This document shows positions 53,789 to 61,066 of a stretch of DNA of 64,000 nt, piece after piece. The DNA is from Phycisphaeraceae bacterium D3-23 (lineage in GTDB: Bacteria > Planctomycetota > Phycisphaerae > Phycisphaerales > Phycisphaeraceae), in NCBI GenBank assembly GCA_039555135.1, contig CP114179.1:434001-498000 (forward strand), written 5' to 3'. Numbering within the stretch: position 1 is the stretch's first letter; the number at the start of each line of letters is the position of its first letter. The notes beneath the pieces are model-generated. The model was not told the DNA's origin and searched no databases. It saw only the letters and a list, made by a program, of their open reading frames with translations. A program made the translations under genes and the position numbers.

Positions 53789-55174
53789 ATGCCATCACGC
53801 AAGACCTCCTTTCATCACCGTCGTGCGAGCATGTGCTGCCTGATGCTGCTTCCGGCACTGCTGTTAGCCGCTGCCCAGGCCGCCGCGCAGTGGCCGCAGT
53901 ACCTCGGCCCGACCGGTGATGCCGTGTCACCCGAAACGGGGTTGCTTGAGGCGTGGCCCGAAGCCGGCCCGCCCGAGGCGTGGCAGATCGAGCTTGGGCC
54001 CGGGTTCGGCGGCGCGGCGGTCCACAACGGGCAGGTCTTCCTGCTGGACCGCGAGCACGGCGAGTCGGATGTGCTGCGCGTCCTCGATCTGGCAACCGGC
54101 GAAGAACTCTGGCGGCACAGCTACGAAGCCATGGGACGCGTGGGCTACGAGGGCTCCCGCAGCACCCCGGCGGTGACCGAGCAGCACGTCTTCACAACCG
54201 GGGAGTTCGGGCATCTCCACGCCTTCAACCGAGCGACCCGCGATGTCGCCTGGTCGGTCAACCTGATGGAGGCCTACCCCGGCGAACGTGAACCCGAGGA
54301 AGAAGGCGGCGGACGTCGCCGTGGCCGAGGCGGCGGACGCGGGGGCGACAACGGGCAGAACTGGGGGTACGGCACGAATCCGCTCCTGGTCGACGACTTG
54401 GTCGTCGTGGTCAGCCCGCCCGCCAACACGCCCGGGCTGGTCGCCTACGATCAACTGACAGGTGAAGTGGCGTGGGAGTCTGAGCCCTTTGGTTGCGGCA
54501 ACTGGTATGTTTCACCGCTTCTTAAGACGATCGCCGACACGCGAGGCATCGCGATCCGTACCGATGTCGAGCTGTTCTTCATCGACCCAGACAACGGCGA
54601 AACGCTTTTCCGAACCCCTGTATTCGAGCGGGGGATGATCCCGATCCCGCCGGTCACGGTGCTGCCCGACGGCGAGCGCGTGTTCGTCACCAGCGGGTAC
54701 GAGGCCGGCTCGGTCATGCTGAATGTCACGCGTGACGCGGACGGCGGCTTCCAGGTCGAGGAGGTGTACCGCACCGTCGAAGGCAGCCAGATCCATCCGG
54801 GCATCGCCATCGACGGCCACCTGTATATCAACCACACGGAGAACTCGAACTCTCGCGGGGCTCGGCAACGGTACGCCGGGCTCGCCTGCGTCGATCTGGC
54901 GACGGGTGAAGTAAAGTGGAACACCGGCGACGACCCGTTCGTGGGACGCGGCGCCATCCTGTACGTGGACGGCAAGCTCATCCTGCAGGACGCCGAGGGT
55001 GGCAAGCTGTTCCTGATCGAGCCGAGCCCCGAGGGCTTCAGACCGATCAGCAGTTTCCAGGCCGTCGACGCGCAGCAGCGTCAGGCCTGGGCCCCACTCG
55101 CTATTGCTGACGGGCGTCTTCTTGTCCGGGACCAGAGCGGGATGAAGTGCTTTAGTCTGCGTGAGGACCGCTAG
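53789..55174 (+). CDS. Secreted PQQ-like beta-propeller protein with Arg-Gly-rich insert (propeller 6)
   Basis: 461 residues. Signal peptide (MCCLMLLPALLLAAAQAAA from about residue 15) is followed by QWPQYLGPTGDAVSPETGLLEAWPE, cut here, typical of this class. Blades include LDLATGEELWRHS, YDQLTGEVAWES, IDPDNGETLFR and VDLATGEVKWNTG. A disordered acidic-to-basic patch (EPEEEGGGRRRGRGGGRGG) at about residues 170-188 interrupts blade 3 and could bind nucleic acid or polyanions. It is 176 bases after the ABC permease, behind a hairpin, so may have its own promoter. Its stop lies at an insertion-sequence-end-like sequence. Confidence 0.85.
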   Translation: MPSRKTSFHHRRASMCCLMLLPALLLAAAQAAAQWPQYLGPTGDAVSPETGLLEAWPEAGPPEAWQIELGPGFGGAAVHNGQVFLLDREHGESDVLRVLDLATGEELWRHSYEAMGRVGYEGSRSTPAVTEQHVFTTGEFGHLHAFNRATRDVAWSVNLMEAYPGEREPEEEGGGRRRGRGGGRGGDNGQNWGYGTNPLLVDDLVVVVSPPANTPGLVAYDQLTGEVAWESEPFGCGNWYVSPLLKTIADTRGIAIRTDVELFFIDPDNGETLFRTPVFERGMIPIPPVTVLPDGERVFVTSGYEAGSVMLNVTRDADGGFQVEEVYRTVEGSQIHPGIAIDGHLYINHTENSNSRGARQRYAGLACVDLATGEVKWNTGDDPFVGRGAILYVDGKLILQDAEGGKLFLIEPSPEGFRPISSFQAVDAQQRQAWAPLAIADGRLLVRDQSGMKCFSLREDR

Positions 55175-56186
55175 CAGGCTGCTGCAAAAAAACCTGTCTT
55201 CCCTGGGGCCCCTACCCGCCGTCTGAGCCCATTGGTCATGGGCCGATGCGTTTTGTTCTGTCTGAATTGGCGTGGATCGTTTGTTCAGTACCAGCAGCTT
55301 CCTCATCCGCACGAGGTGGTAGGCCGGGGCCGCTACCGCAAGGCGCTCCTCCTCGGTCAAAATCTTCGAGACGTCCAGCTTCAGTGCCTGGTCGTAACCA
55401 GCAGGCGATTGCCAAACCCAGGCGCTGGAGCGGCTCAGCCACCTCACGAACCGCGACGCTGTCTTGAGCCGGCCCCGTACAGTGTGGACCGAGGTCTTGT
55501 CCCCCTTCGCGCCGTGCCGACGTGACGGGGGCCGACGGCCGGCTACGCCAGTAATCGCCGATACGCTGGATGTCGTCGTACTTGAAGTCCGTGAGGTGCA
55601 TGTCCTGCGCGGCCCGCTTCAGCGACTCGACATCACGCGGCTCGTTTGCGCCGCCGTGGCCGCTCTTCTTTGCGTGTGCCCCGTCGGCCTTGATCGCCGC
55701 GTACAACGCCTGCCATGCCTTAGTCCGACCGCTGCATCAGTGAGCCGCTAGGTTCTTTGGGCCTGCACCTCGGCTTGGCGCAGGCCCGACGCGACCACCA
55801 CTCATTGCACGCAACCGCTCCGCGTACAGAGCCGGGTCGGACGGGACAACCAAGATCATCGAGCACCAGTCCCGCAGGTTCATGATGCGCGCGATACGGC
55901 CGAGTGATTCGGAGTTGATAGCTGTGTCAGGGCGCGGCGAACACCGACAGCACGTGGATCTCGTTGCCGATCATGCGCTCCCGGGGATGAAGACAAATCA
56001 TCAACGAGCGACAGGACAGTACGTCTAAAAACAAAGAGAAAGCATCAATATCTCGTGACCAAGCCATCAATCAAAGCGTCAAATGGCGACTTTGATGTGT
56101 TTTCTGTCTCACCTACTCCCGCCCAGATCGGCCTAAATCACTTATACAAAAAAGTGTTTTTGCCGATCCGGGCGAGGGGTGAGAAA
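55175..56186. other. Decayed interval between last propeller and tmRNA
   Basis: About one kilobase without an intact gene. It starts with GCAGGCTGCTGCAAAAAAA (55174-55192), which resembles the outer ends of some insertion sequences. On the minus strand it holds a degraded integrase-like sequence (55225-55740) and a second coding-like fragment near 55800-55915 reading IMNLRDWCSMILVVPSDPAL, of unknown family. The part from about 55980 to 56170 is AT-richer and contains nothing recognised. Confidence 0.55.
55225..55740 (-). pseudogene. Tyrosine-recombinase (integrase) core-binding-domain remnant
   Basis: Two minus-strand frames join into one coding-like sequence. The first reads ...KAWQALYAAIKADG...LKRAAQDMHLTDFKYDDIQRIGDYWRSRPSAPVTS; the second continues DKTSVHTVRGRLKTASRFVRWLSRSSAWVW and ends near VRMRKLLVLN. 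The pattern IxxxxxYWRxRP, then S-x-x-T-V-x-x-x-L..FVRWLHxS..W, is that of the SAM-like core-binding domain of planctomycete site-specific integrases. The catalytic domain with its R-H-R-Y residues is absent and the frame is broken at about 55510. Its location within 0.5 kb of the tmRNA 3' end supports an integrase origin, since ssrA is a favoured island target. The family assignment is by motif only. Confidence 0.5.
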
Positions 56187-56572
56187 TGGAGCCGGGGGGA
56201 TTTGAACCCCCGTCCCGAGACAGTCGGTCAATGGCTTCTACGCGTATAGTCGTTCGTTTGATCTTACTCAGTCGGCGAGGAGCGACACCCTACGCCTGAG
56301 CCAGCCGGAGTATTGTTTAGCTCGCGGACGCTACGGCGTCATCGTTGAGCGATCTGGCATTGCTTTTCACCCCCGAGCAGCCGCCAGCGGGCGGCCCGAG
56401 GGTGTTGCTGTCTAATAAATTAGGCAGCGAGGCGGGCCGGCGCGAAGCCGATCCGACCAGCGATTGGGTTATCGTTGGCATTTATAGATTTGTACGTGGT
56501 TTTACGAGGCCTACGTACACCTCGACGCGCCACACAGAGACGTTCCCTGTCCGGTCGATTCCAGTCGGCCCC
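56187..56572 (-). ncRNA. ssrA: Transfer-messenger RNA (tmRNA)
   Basis: Read on the minus strand, the RNA begins GGGGCCGACTGG at 56572 and ends GGGTTCAAATCCCCCCGGCTCCA at 56187 (shown in part). The 5' GGGGCCG and 3' CGGCTCC form a seven-pair acceptor stem with one G-U; the T-arm is GGGGGTTCAAATCCCCC. CCA is not encoded. The tag reading frame (56420-56479) starts at a GCC resume codon and encodes ANDNPIAGRIGFAPARLAA, ending in the ClpXP-type LAA degron and a stop. At 386 bases it is a normal one-piece tmRNA. With SmpB it rescues stalled ribosomes and tags the nascent chain. Confidence 0.95.
56420..56479 (-). other. tmRNA tag-peptide reading frame
   Basis: Nineteen codons plus TAA encode ANDNPIAGRIGFAPARLAA. 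The start AND resembles the E. coli tag (ANDENYALAA) and the terminal LAA is the conserved protease signal. The tag is longer than the roughly ten residues in Proteobacteria and contains two Arg residues. A second in-frame-independent stop (TAG) follows shortly. Confidence 0.9.
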
Positions 56573-56817
56573 GTTGTCAAAGAGCGGCCGGCGGTAGGTC
56601 GTCGGCAACGCACCATTATAGCACGCATCACGTCCATCGGCCGTATCGGGTGCAGGGTTTCGGGTCTGGGGTCTGGGTTGAGTAAACCACCGACACGAGG
56701 CCCCGCCCGAACGGGCACCCCCATTGGACCCGAGCCCCGGAACCCCGGACTCGGCGCCCTAAAAACACTGGCCCGACGCGATTCCTGGGATACGCTTGAG
56801 CCAGAAGGAGGCCCGCT
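56573..56817. other. Divergent region between tmRNA and unknown gene
   Basis: About 245 bases. It carries the tmRNA promoter (56615-56623) and the ribosome-binding site AAGGAGG (56805-56811) of the rightward gene. A GC-rich palindromic-looking stretch at 56700-56750 (GGCACCCCCATTGG...) has no clear stem. No reading frame is convincing. Confidence 0.45.
56615..56623 (-). promoter_or_regulatory. Extended -10 promoter of tmRNA
   Basis: The minus strand reads TGCTATAAT: a perfect TATAAT with the TGN extension that makes a -35 box less necessary (no good -35 is present at the expected distance). It is about 43 bases upstream of the mature 5' end, giving a precursor leader of roughly 35 bases to be removed by RNase P. 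Confidence 0.65.
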
Positions 56818-57474
56818 TTGGTCGGATGGCTCTACATCGATGGCGAAGTCGCGGCACCGATCCACGTGCTCGATGTCGACCTTGCGACCGGCGTCATGGG
56901 GATCGAGATCGCGGGCAAGTTCGTGCCCGACCGCGCAGACCTGCGGCGCGAAGTTGTGATCGAGTACTACGCCTGGCAATCGCGTCGGCTGGTGCGCTGC
57001 CTCGGGGCCGAGCGCATCGGGACGCTGCTGATGATCGAGGCCGTGGATGTCGGCCAACCGCTTGAGCCGTCACACACCGACACCGAGCGCGGCGACGCGG
57101 AGGACTGGCTCGTCGTGCAGGGCGAGGCGTCTTGCCGGGTCAGCGCGTTTTCTTCGGGCGCGGCCGCGGGCTCGGGGAAGGGCCACTGCATCATGCACAT
57201 CCCGCGTGACGTCTGGCGCGACCTCCGCGTCGGCGAACAGGCCCCCTTGGCGGCGGTCGGCGCGGCCGTGGGCCAGAAGGTCCACGCCGGGATCGAAGCG
57301 ATCACCCCCAAGCTCCAGCCGACGCCGATGAGCGCATCCCCGATGCCCGTCGAGGTCAAGGTCGTCCGGCTGCGCGAACGCATGATCTACCACCTCACCC
57401 CGCTGGCCAGCGACTGGGCGGAAGACAGCACGGTGGTGGTCGCGAAGGTGGAGGGGGTCGAGCGGATCGGGTGA
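56818..57474 (+). CDS. Uncharacterised protein
   Basis: 218 residues starting at TTG 56818, supported by AAGGAGG six bases upstream. No signal peptide or membrane helix. The sequence is beta-rich with segments such as VGWLYIDGEVAAPIHVLDVDLATGV, IEYYAWQSRRLVRCLGAE and HIPRDVWRDLRVGEQAP, which suggests a globular cytoplasmic domain. I do not recognise the family. It is flanked by the tmRNA (divergent) and a convergent peptidase gene, ends at a large palindrome, and has no operon partner. Confidence 0.7.
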   Translation: MVGWLYIDGEVAAPIHVLDVDLATGVMGIEIAGKFVPDRADLRREVVIEYYAWQSRRLVRCLGAERIGTLLMIEAVDVGQPLEPSHTDTERGDAEDWLVVQGEASCRVSAFSSGAAAGSGKGHCIMHIPRDVWRDLRVGEQAPLAAVGAAVGQKVHAGIEAITPKLQPTPMSASPMPVEVKVVRLRERMIYHLTPLASDWAEDSTVVVAKVEGVERIG

Positions 57475-57506
57475 TTCCGGGCGTGTGATGGACAACCCCC
57501 ACACGC

Positions 57507-57582
57507 GTTTAGCCGCCGCCCAACGGGCGGCGCGTGATACACGCGATAACCCGACGCGCCGCCCGCTAGGCGGCGGCTAAAC
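57507..57582. repeat. Large GC palindrome (REP-like) between convergent genes
   Basis: Outer arms GTTTAGCCGCCGCC (57507-57520) and GGCGGCGGCTAAAC (57569-57582) are perfectly complementary, and inner arms CGGGCGGCGCG (57524-57534) and CGCGCCGCCCG (57555-57565) extend the structure to a near-continuous hairpin of about 25 pairs. The left half alone folds as a smaller hairpin with AAC loop and shares the 16-base core CGCCCAACGGGCGGCG with 9751-9766. It lies between a rightward stop (57474) and a leftward stop (57613), and probably works as a two-way terminator as well as being a dispersed repeat. Confidence 0.75.
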
Positions 57583-57612
57583 ATCGTGCAATCAAGAAAT
57601 GAATCCAAGGCA

Positions 57613-59154
57613 CTACCTCAGGCCATACAACGGCCTTAGCTTCCCCTCCAAATGCCGCATCAGCGGGTCCGCGCTCAGCGGCTTGCCCGTCACCTTTTCG
57701 CACAGCGCCGCCGACTTGTAGCGTTTGCCGTGGGCGTGGATGTTCTCGTTGAGCCAGGTGCGTAGCGGCGTGAACTCGCCCTTGGCGAACATCGCGTCGA
57801 GGTCGCCGAGTTCTTCTTTCGCCTGCTCGTAGAGCTGCGCGGAGTAGAGGTTGCCCATGGTGTAGGTCGGGAAGTAGCCCATCGCGCCCATCGCCCAGTG
57901 GATGTCCTGCATGCAGCCGCGCGCATCGTCGGGCACCGCGACGCCGAGGTACTCCTCGTACTTCGCGTTCCACGCCTCGGGCAGGTCCGCCACCGCGAGG
58001 TCGCCCTTCAGGAGCGCCCGTTCGATCTCGAAGCGGATCATGATGTGCATGTTGTAAGTCGCCTCGTCCGCCTCGACGCGGATGAGCCCGGGCGTCACGA
58101 TGTTTGCGCCGCCGTAGATGTCGTCTTCGCTGATGCCCTGAATCGCGTCGCCAAAGTACTCCGCGAGTTTAGGGTAGCACCACACCCAAAACGCCCGGCT
58201 GCGTCCGACCTGGTTCTCCCACATCCGGCTCTGGCTCTCGTGGATCGACAGCCCGACCGCCTCGCCCATCGGCGTGCCGATGTGTTCCTCAAGCAGGCCC
58301 TGCTCGTAGATGCCGTGGCCGCACTCGTGCATCGTCGAGCCCAGCGCATCGTTGACGTTGTCTTCGTGGAACCGCGTCGTCAGCCGGATATCGTTGCAGT
58401 GGGTCCCGCTGCAGAATGGGTGGGTCGAGGTATCGAGTCGGCCGCGGTCGAAGTCGAAGCCGATCGCTTTGGCGATGTCGGTCACAAACGCCTTTTGCTG
58501 CTCGATCGGCAGCTTGAGTTCGTTGAACGCGTTGCTCGGGCCGGAAGCACTCCCGCGGATGTCGTCGAGCAGCGCGACCAGGCGCTCGCGCAGCGGCACA
58601 AAGACACCCGACACCTGCGCGGCCGTCATCCCCGACTCGAAGTTGTCCGCCAGCGCGTCCCACGGCTCGCCGCCGCCCGCCTCGTCCCAGCCGTAGCACT
58701 CGGCCTTGCGCAGGTTCAGCCCGACGATTTTTTCGAGCCAGGGCTTGAACGCGGCAAAGTCGTTTTGCTTCCGTGCGTCCGCCCAGATGTGCTTGGCCTG
58801 GCTCGTCGTCTGCGAGATCTCGACGACCAGCGCCTCGGGCAGCTTCGTCGCCTTGTCGTACGCCTCGCGCACCTCGCGCACGTTCACCGCTGCGATGGAC
58901 GTCGGCTCGCCCATCACCGACTTGTCCGCTTCGCAGTCGCTCAGCCAGCCCTCGATCCGCGGGTCGGTGCCCATCTGGTGCGTTATCCGCGCGAGCTGCG
59001 CGAGCTGGCGGGCCCGGTGCTCGACCCCGCCCTTGGGCATCAACGCCTCCTGGTCCCAGCCCAGCAGCGAGCCCGTGCTGGAGAGCAGCATGGCGTCCTT
59101 GACATGGCTGATAAGCTGGTCGTACGGCTTCGAAGCAGTCGCAGTCGTCATCAT
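57613..59154 (-). CDS. M32 family carboxypeptidase (thermostable carboxypeptidase 1-like)
   Basis: 513 residues (512 if the second ATG at 59151, better spaced from GAGGAG, is used). The zinc-binding HEXXH is in STMHECGHGIYEQGL (about residue 277). Other M32 blocks are visible: GVEHRARQLAQLARITH near the N-terminus, HPFCSGTHCNDIRLTTRF (DxRxT-type substrate motif) and GLSIHESQSRMWEN, with ExxxRxW. M32 enzymes remove C-terminal residues from peptides in the cytoplasm with broad specificity. Length is normal (about 500). No signal peptide. Stands alone. Confidence 0.93.
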   Translation of the reverse strand: MMTTATASKPYDQLISHVKDAMLLSSTGSLLGWDQEALMPKGGVEHRARQLAQLARITHQMGTDPRIEGWLSDCEADKSVMGEPTSIAAVNVREVREAYDKATKLPEALVVEISQTTSQAKHIWADARKQNDFAAFKPWLEKIVGLNLRKAECYGWDEAGGGEPWDALADNFESGMTAAQVSGVFVPLRERLVALLDDIRGSASGPSNAFNELKLPIEQQKAFVTDIAKAIGFDFDRGRLDTSTHPFCSGTHCNDIRLTTRFHEDNVNDALGSTMHECGHGIYEQGLLEEHIGTPMGEAVGLSIHESQSRMWENQVGRSRAFWVWCYPKLAEYFGDAIQGISEDDIYGGANIVTPGLIRVEADEATYNMHIMIRFEIERALLKGDLAVADLPEAWNAKYEEYLGVAVPDDARGCMQDIHWAMGAMGYFPTYTMGNLYSAQLYEQAKEELGDLDAMFAKGEFTPLRTWLNENIHAHGKRYKSAALCEKVTGKPLSADPLMRHLEGKLRPLYGLR

Positions 59155-59253
59155 GGGCTCCTCGTTGGCGTTCTCACTTTCTCAACAGGTCGGCTAAACC
59201 CATCGCCCCGTCAACGCACATACTAGCGACCGCCACCCGGCACAGGCAACGCC

Positions 59254-59892
59254 ATGACACACGACCTCTCTATTCTCGACGCCCTCGTCCTCCACGTACT
59301 GGGGCAAGGCACGCGCACGCGGTCTCAGCCTCGCCTGACGCCCCCCACCCCTGCCGCCTGTGAAGATCGGGAGGCGATCTCGCTGGCCCAAGGCGGACGG
59401 GCCGACGCCCGCGCGGCGCTGGTCCGCGAGTTGCAAGACGTTTGGTACCGCTACGCCTTGTCGATGCTGCGCAGCCCAGACCAGGCCAGGGACGCGACGC
59501 AGGAGACCGCGTTGCGTTTCCTCAAAGGCCTCAACCAGTTCCGCGGCGACAGCAAGCTCAAGACCTGGTCGCTCGGCATCGCCACGAACGTCTGCCGTGA
59601 ACGCCGACGCCAGCGCCCGACCCTCGCGCTCTCCGAGACGCATGCCGAGAACACAGACCAAGCGCCCGGCCCGCGCCAGAAGGCCGAACTCAAAGAACAG
59701 CGCGACCGTCTGCTCGCGGTGCTGGGCGACCTGCCCGACCGCCAGCGCGAAGCCGTCGCATTGCGTTACTTCGAGCAGCTTTCGGTGCGAGACACCGCCG
59801 CCGCGATGGGCTGTGCCGAGGGCACCGTCAAGGCCACGCTCAGCCAGGCGATCCGGTCGCTGCGACGACGCATGGAGGCGGACAATGGCTAA
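59254..59892 (+). CDS. RNA polymerase sigma-70 family (ECF-type) sigma factor
   Basis: 212 residues. Sigma region 2 includes WYRYALSMLRSPDQARDATQETALRFLKGLNQFRGDSKLKTWSLGIATNVCRERRR, cut here, with the typical DATQETALR and KLKTWL-like core. Region 4 is LGDLPDRQREAVALRYFEQLSVRDTAAAMGCAEGTVKATLSQAIRSLRRR, also cut. About 45 N-terminal residues precede region 2. The stop overlaps the start of the next gene by eight bases, and that next gene looks like its anti-sigma factor, so this is a self-contained regulatory unit. Confidence 0.92.
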   Translation: MTHDLSILDALVLHVLGQGTRTRSQPRLTPPTPAACEDREAISLAQGGRADARAALVRELQDVWYRYALSMLRSPDQARDATQETALRFLKGLNQFRGDSKLKTWSLGIATNVCRERRRQRPTLALSETHAENTDQAPGPRQKAELKEQRDRLLAVLGDLPDRQREAVALRYFEQLSVRDTAAAMGCAEGTVKATLSQAIRSLRRRMEADNG

Positions 59893-60484
59893 CTCGCAAC
59901 CGCCGACACTCGAACAGATCGTCCGTGCGGCGCAGCGCGAACACGCGGCCGTGCAATACCCCGGCGACCTCGCGGCCGACCTCGGGCTGACCGACGACGC
60001 GCCGCGCGGCTGGCTGCGACGCTGGCGGCCCGCACTTGCGCTCTGTGCGGTGCTCGCCCTCGCGGCGGGCGGGGTCGGGCTTTGGGCTTTGTTGAGCCCC
60101 TCGCCAACGACACCGCCACAGCCGATCGCCGATGCCGTGCCCGAGTCGCCAGGGCCCGTCGCACCCAACCCGATGATTGAACAACAAAACACCGGCTCGG
60201 GCACCGCGGCCAACCCGATCACTGAGGTCACAATCACCCGCGAGCAGTTCGCCGCTGTGAAACAACAGGTCGCCGACATGCGGGCCGACGCCAAACGCAC
60301 CGCCCAGGTCCGCCTCTCCCAGCTGCGTGCGACGGATCGGACGATGAAAACTTCGGTCTCGATGCAGCCGATCACCGGCTCCGCCGTCGGCCTCGCCGCC
60401 GTGCCCCGCATCTCTCTCTCACGCCCGAGCGGGCTCTCGCTGCCCGCCTATTCACCCTCCTCCTTTACAAAGGACTTGTCATGA
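59885..60484 (+). CDS. Probable membrane-anchored anti-sigma factor
   Basis: 199 residues starting at ATG 59885, overlapping the sigma gene. A short N-terminal cytoplasmic region (about 1-45), one membrane helix (PALALCAVLALAAGGVGLWALL, about 47-68), then a Pro/Thr-rich periplasmic part with a helix containing ITREQFAAVKQQVADMRADAKR. No zinc-binding HxxxCxxC motif of ZAS-type anti-sigmas is present. Assignment rests on topology and on position next to a sigma factor; alternatives include an unrelated membrane protein. The end overlaps the next start (ATGA). Confidence 0.65.
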   Translation: MANSQPPTLEQIVRAAQREHAAVQYPGDLAADLGLTDDAPRGWLRRWRPALALCAVLALAAGGVGLWALLSPSPTTPPQPIADAVPESPGPVAPNPMIEQQNTGSGTAANPITEVTITREQFAAVKQQVADMRADAKRTAQVRLSQLRATDRTMKTSVSMQPITGSAVGLAAVPRISLSRPSGLSLPAYSPSSFTKDLS

Positions 60485-60954
60485 CCGCACTCACCCGCCG
60501 CCTCTACCCGACCCTGCTCGTCGCCCTCGCCTGCACGATCGTCGCCGTGCTCGTCACCAACGCGACCGCGAAGTCGGCCCCCGCCCCCAAGGCCCCCGAC
60601 AACAGCGTCTTCGCCAAATTCCAGGACGACGAGGACTGGGACGAATGGAAAGGCCAGTTCGCCGAGGTCGAGATGATGAACATGCACCTCGAGCTGATGG
60701 GCCGTTTCACCGGGCTCATCGGCGACATGCACGAGATCGCCGACAGCGAGTCCGCCAGCGGTGTGCTCGCCGTGATGTCGGTCGAAGACAACATGGACGC
60801 CGACGACGCGATCGACTTCCTCGAAGACATGCTCAAGGAAGCCGACAACGAAACCGTCCAACGCTCGATACGCATCAAGCTGATCGACTTCTACAAGAAC
60901 AGCGGCCAGCACGACGAAGCCGTCGAACACCTCGAAGCCCTCATCGCCGGCTAA
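60481..60954 (+). CDS. Uncharacterised secreted or membrane-anchored protein of the sigma operon
   Basis: 157 residues. A hydrophobic N-terminus (LYPTLLVALACTIVAVLVTNATA) is a signal peptide or anchor. The rest is strongly acidic and helical: KFQDDEDWDEWKGQFAEVEMMNMHLELM, and a C-terminal helix-turn-helix pair (IRIKLIDFYKNSGQHDEAVEHLEALIAG) that resembles a single TPR-like repeat. No recognised family. Coupled by ATGA overlap to the anti-sigma-like gene, so it may sense or titrate an envelope signal. Confidence 0.7.
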   Translation: MTALTRRLYPTLLVALACTIVAVLVTNATAKSAPAPKAPDNSVFAKFQDDEDWDEWKGQFAEVEMMNMHLELMGRFTGLIGDMHEIADSESASGVLAVMSVEDNMDADDAIDFLEDMLKEADNETVQRSIRIKLIDFYKNSGQHDEAVEHLEALIAG

Positions 60955-61066
60955 GCTCGCAACGCGTCGACATGTACCCGCCACACACCGTCGTTCGGGA
61001 ACGCCCCGATCGGCGGTTTTTCGTGATTACGGCCGGGTATACTTGCCGCTCCCGCAAGAGACGCCT

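Noticed and set aside
56187-56225. tRNA-like T-arm and acceptor end
   Set aside because: Not a tRNA: the partner acceptor strand is 386 bases away and encloses a tag reading frame, so it is the tRNA-like end of tmRNA.
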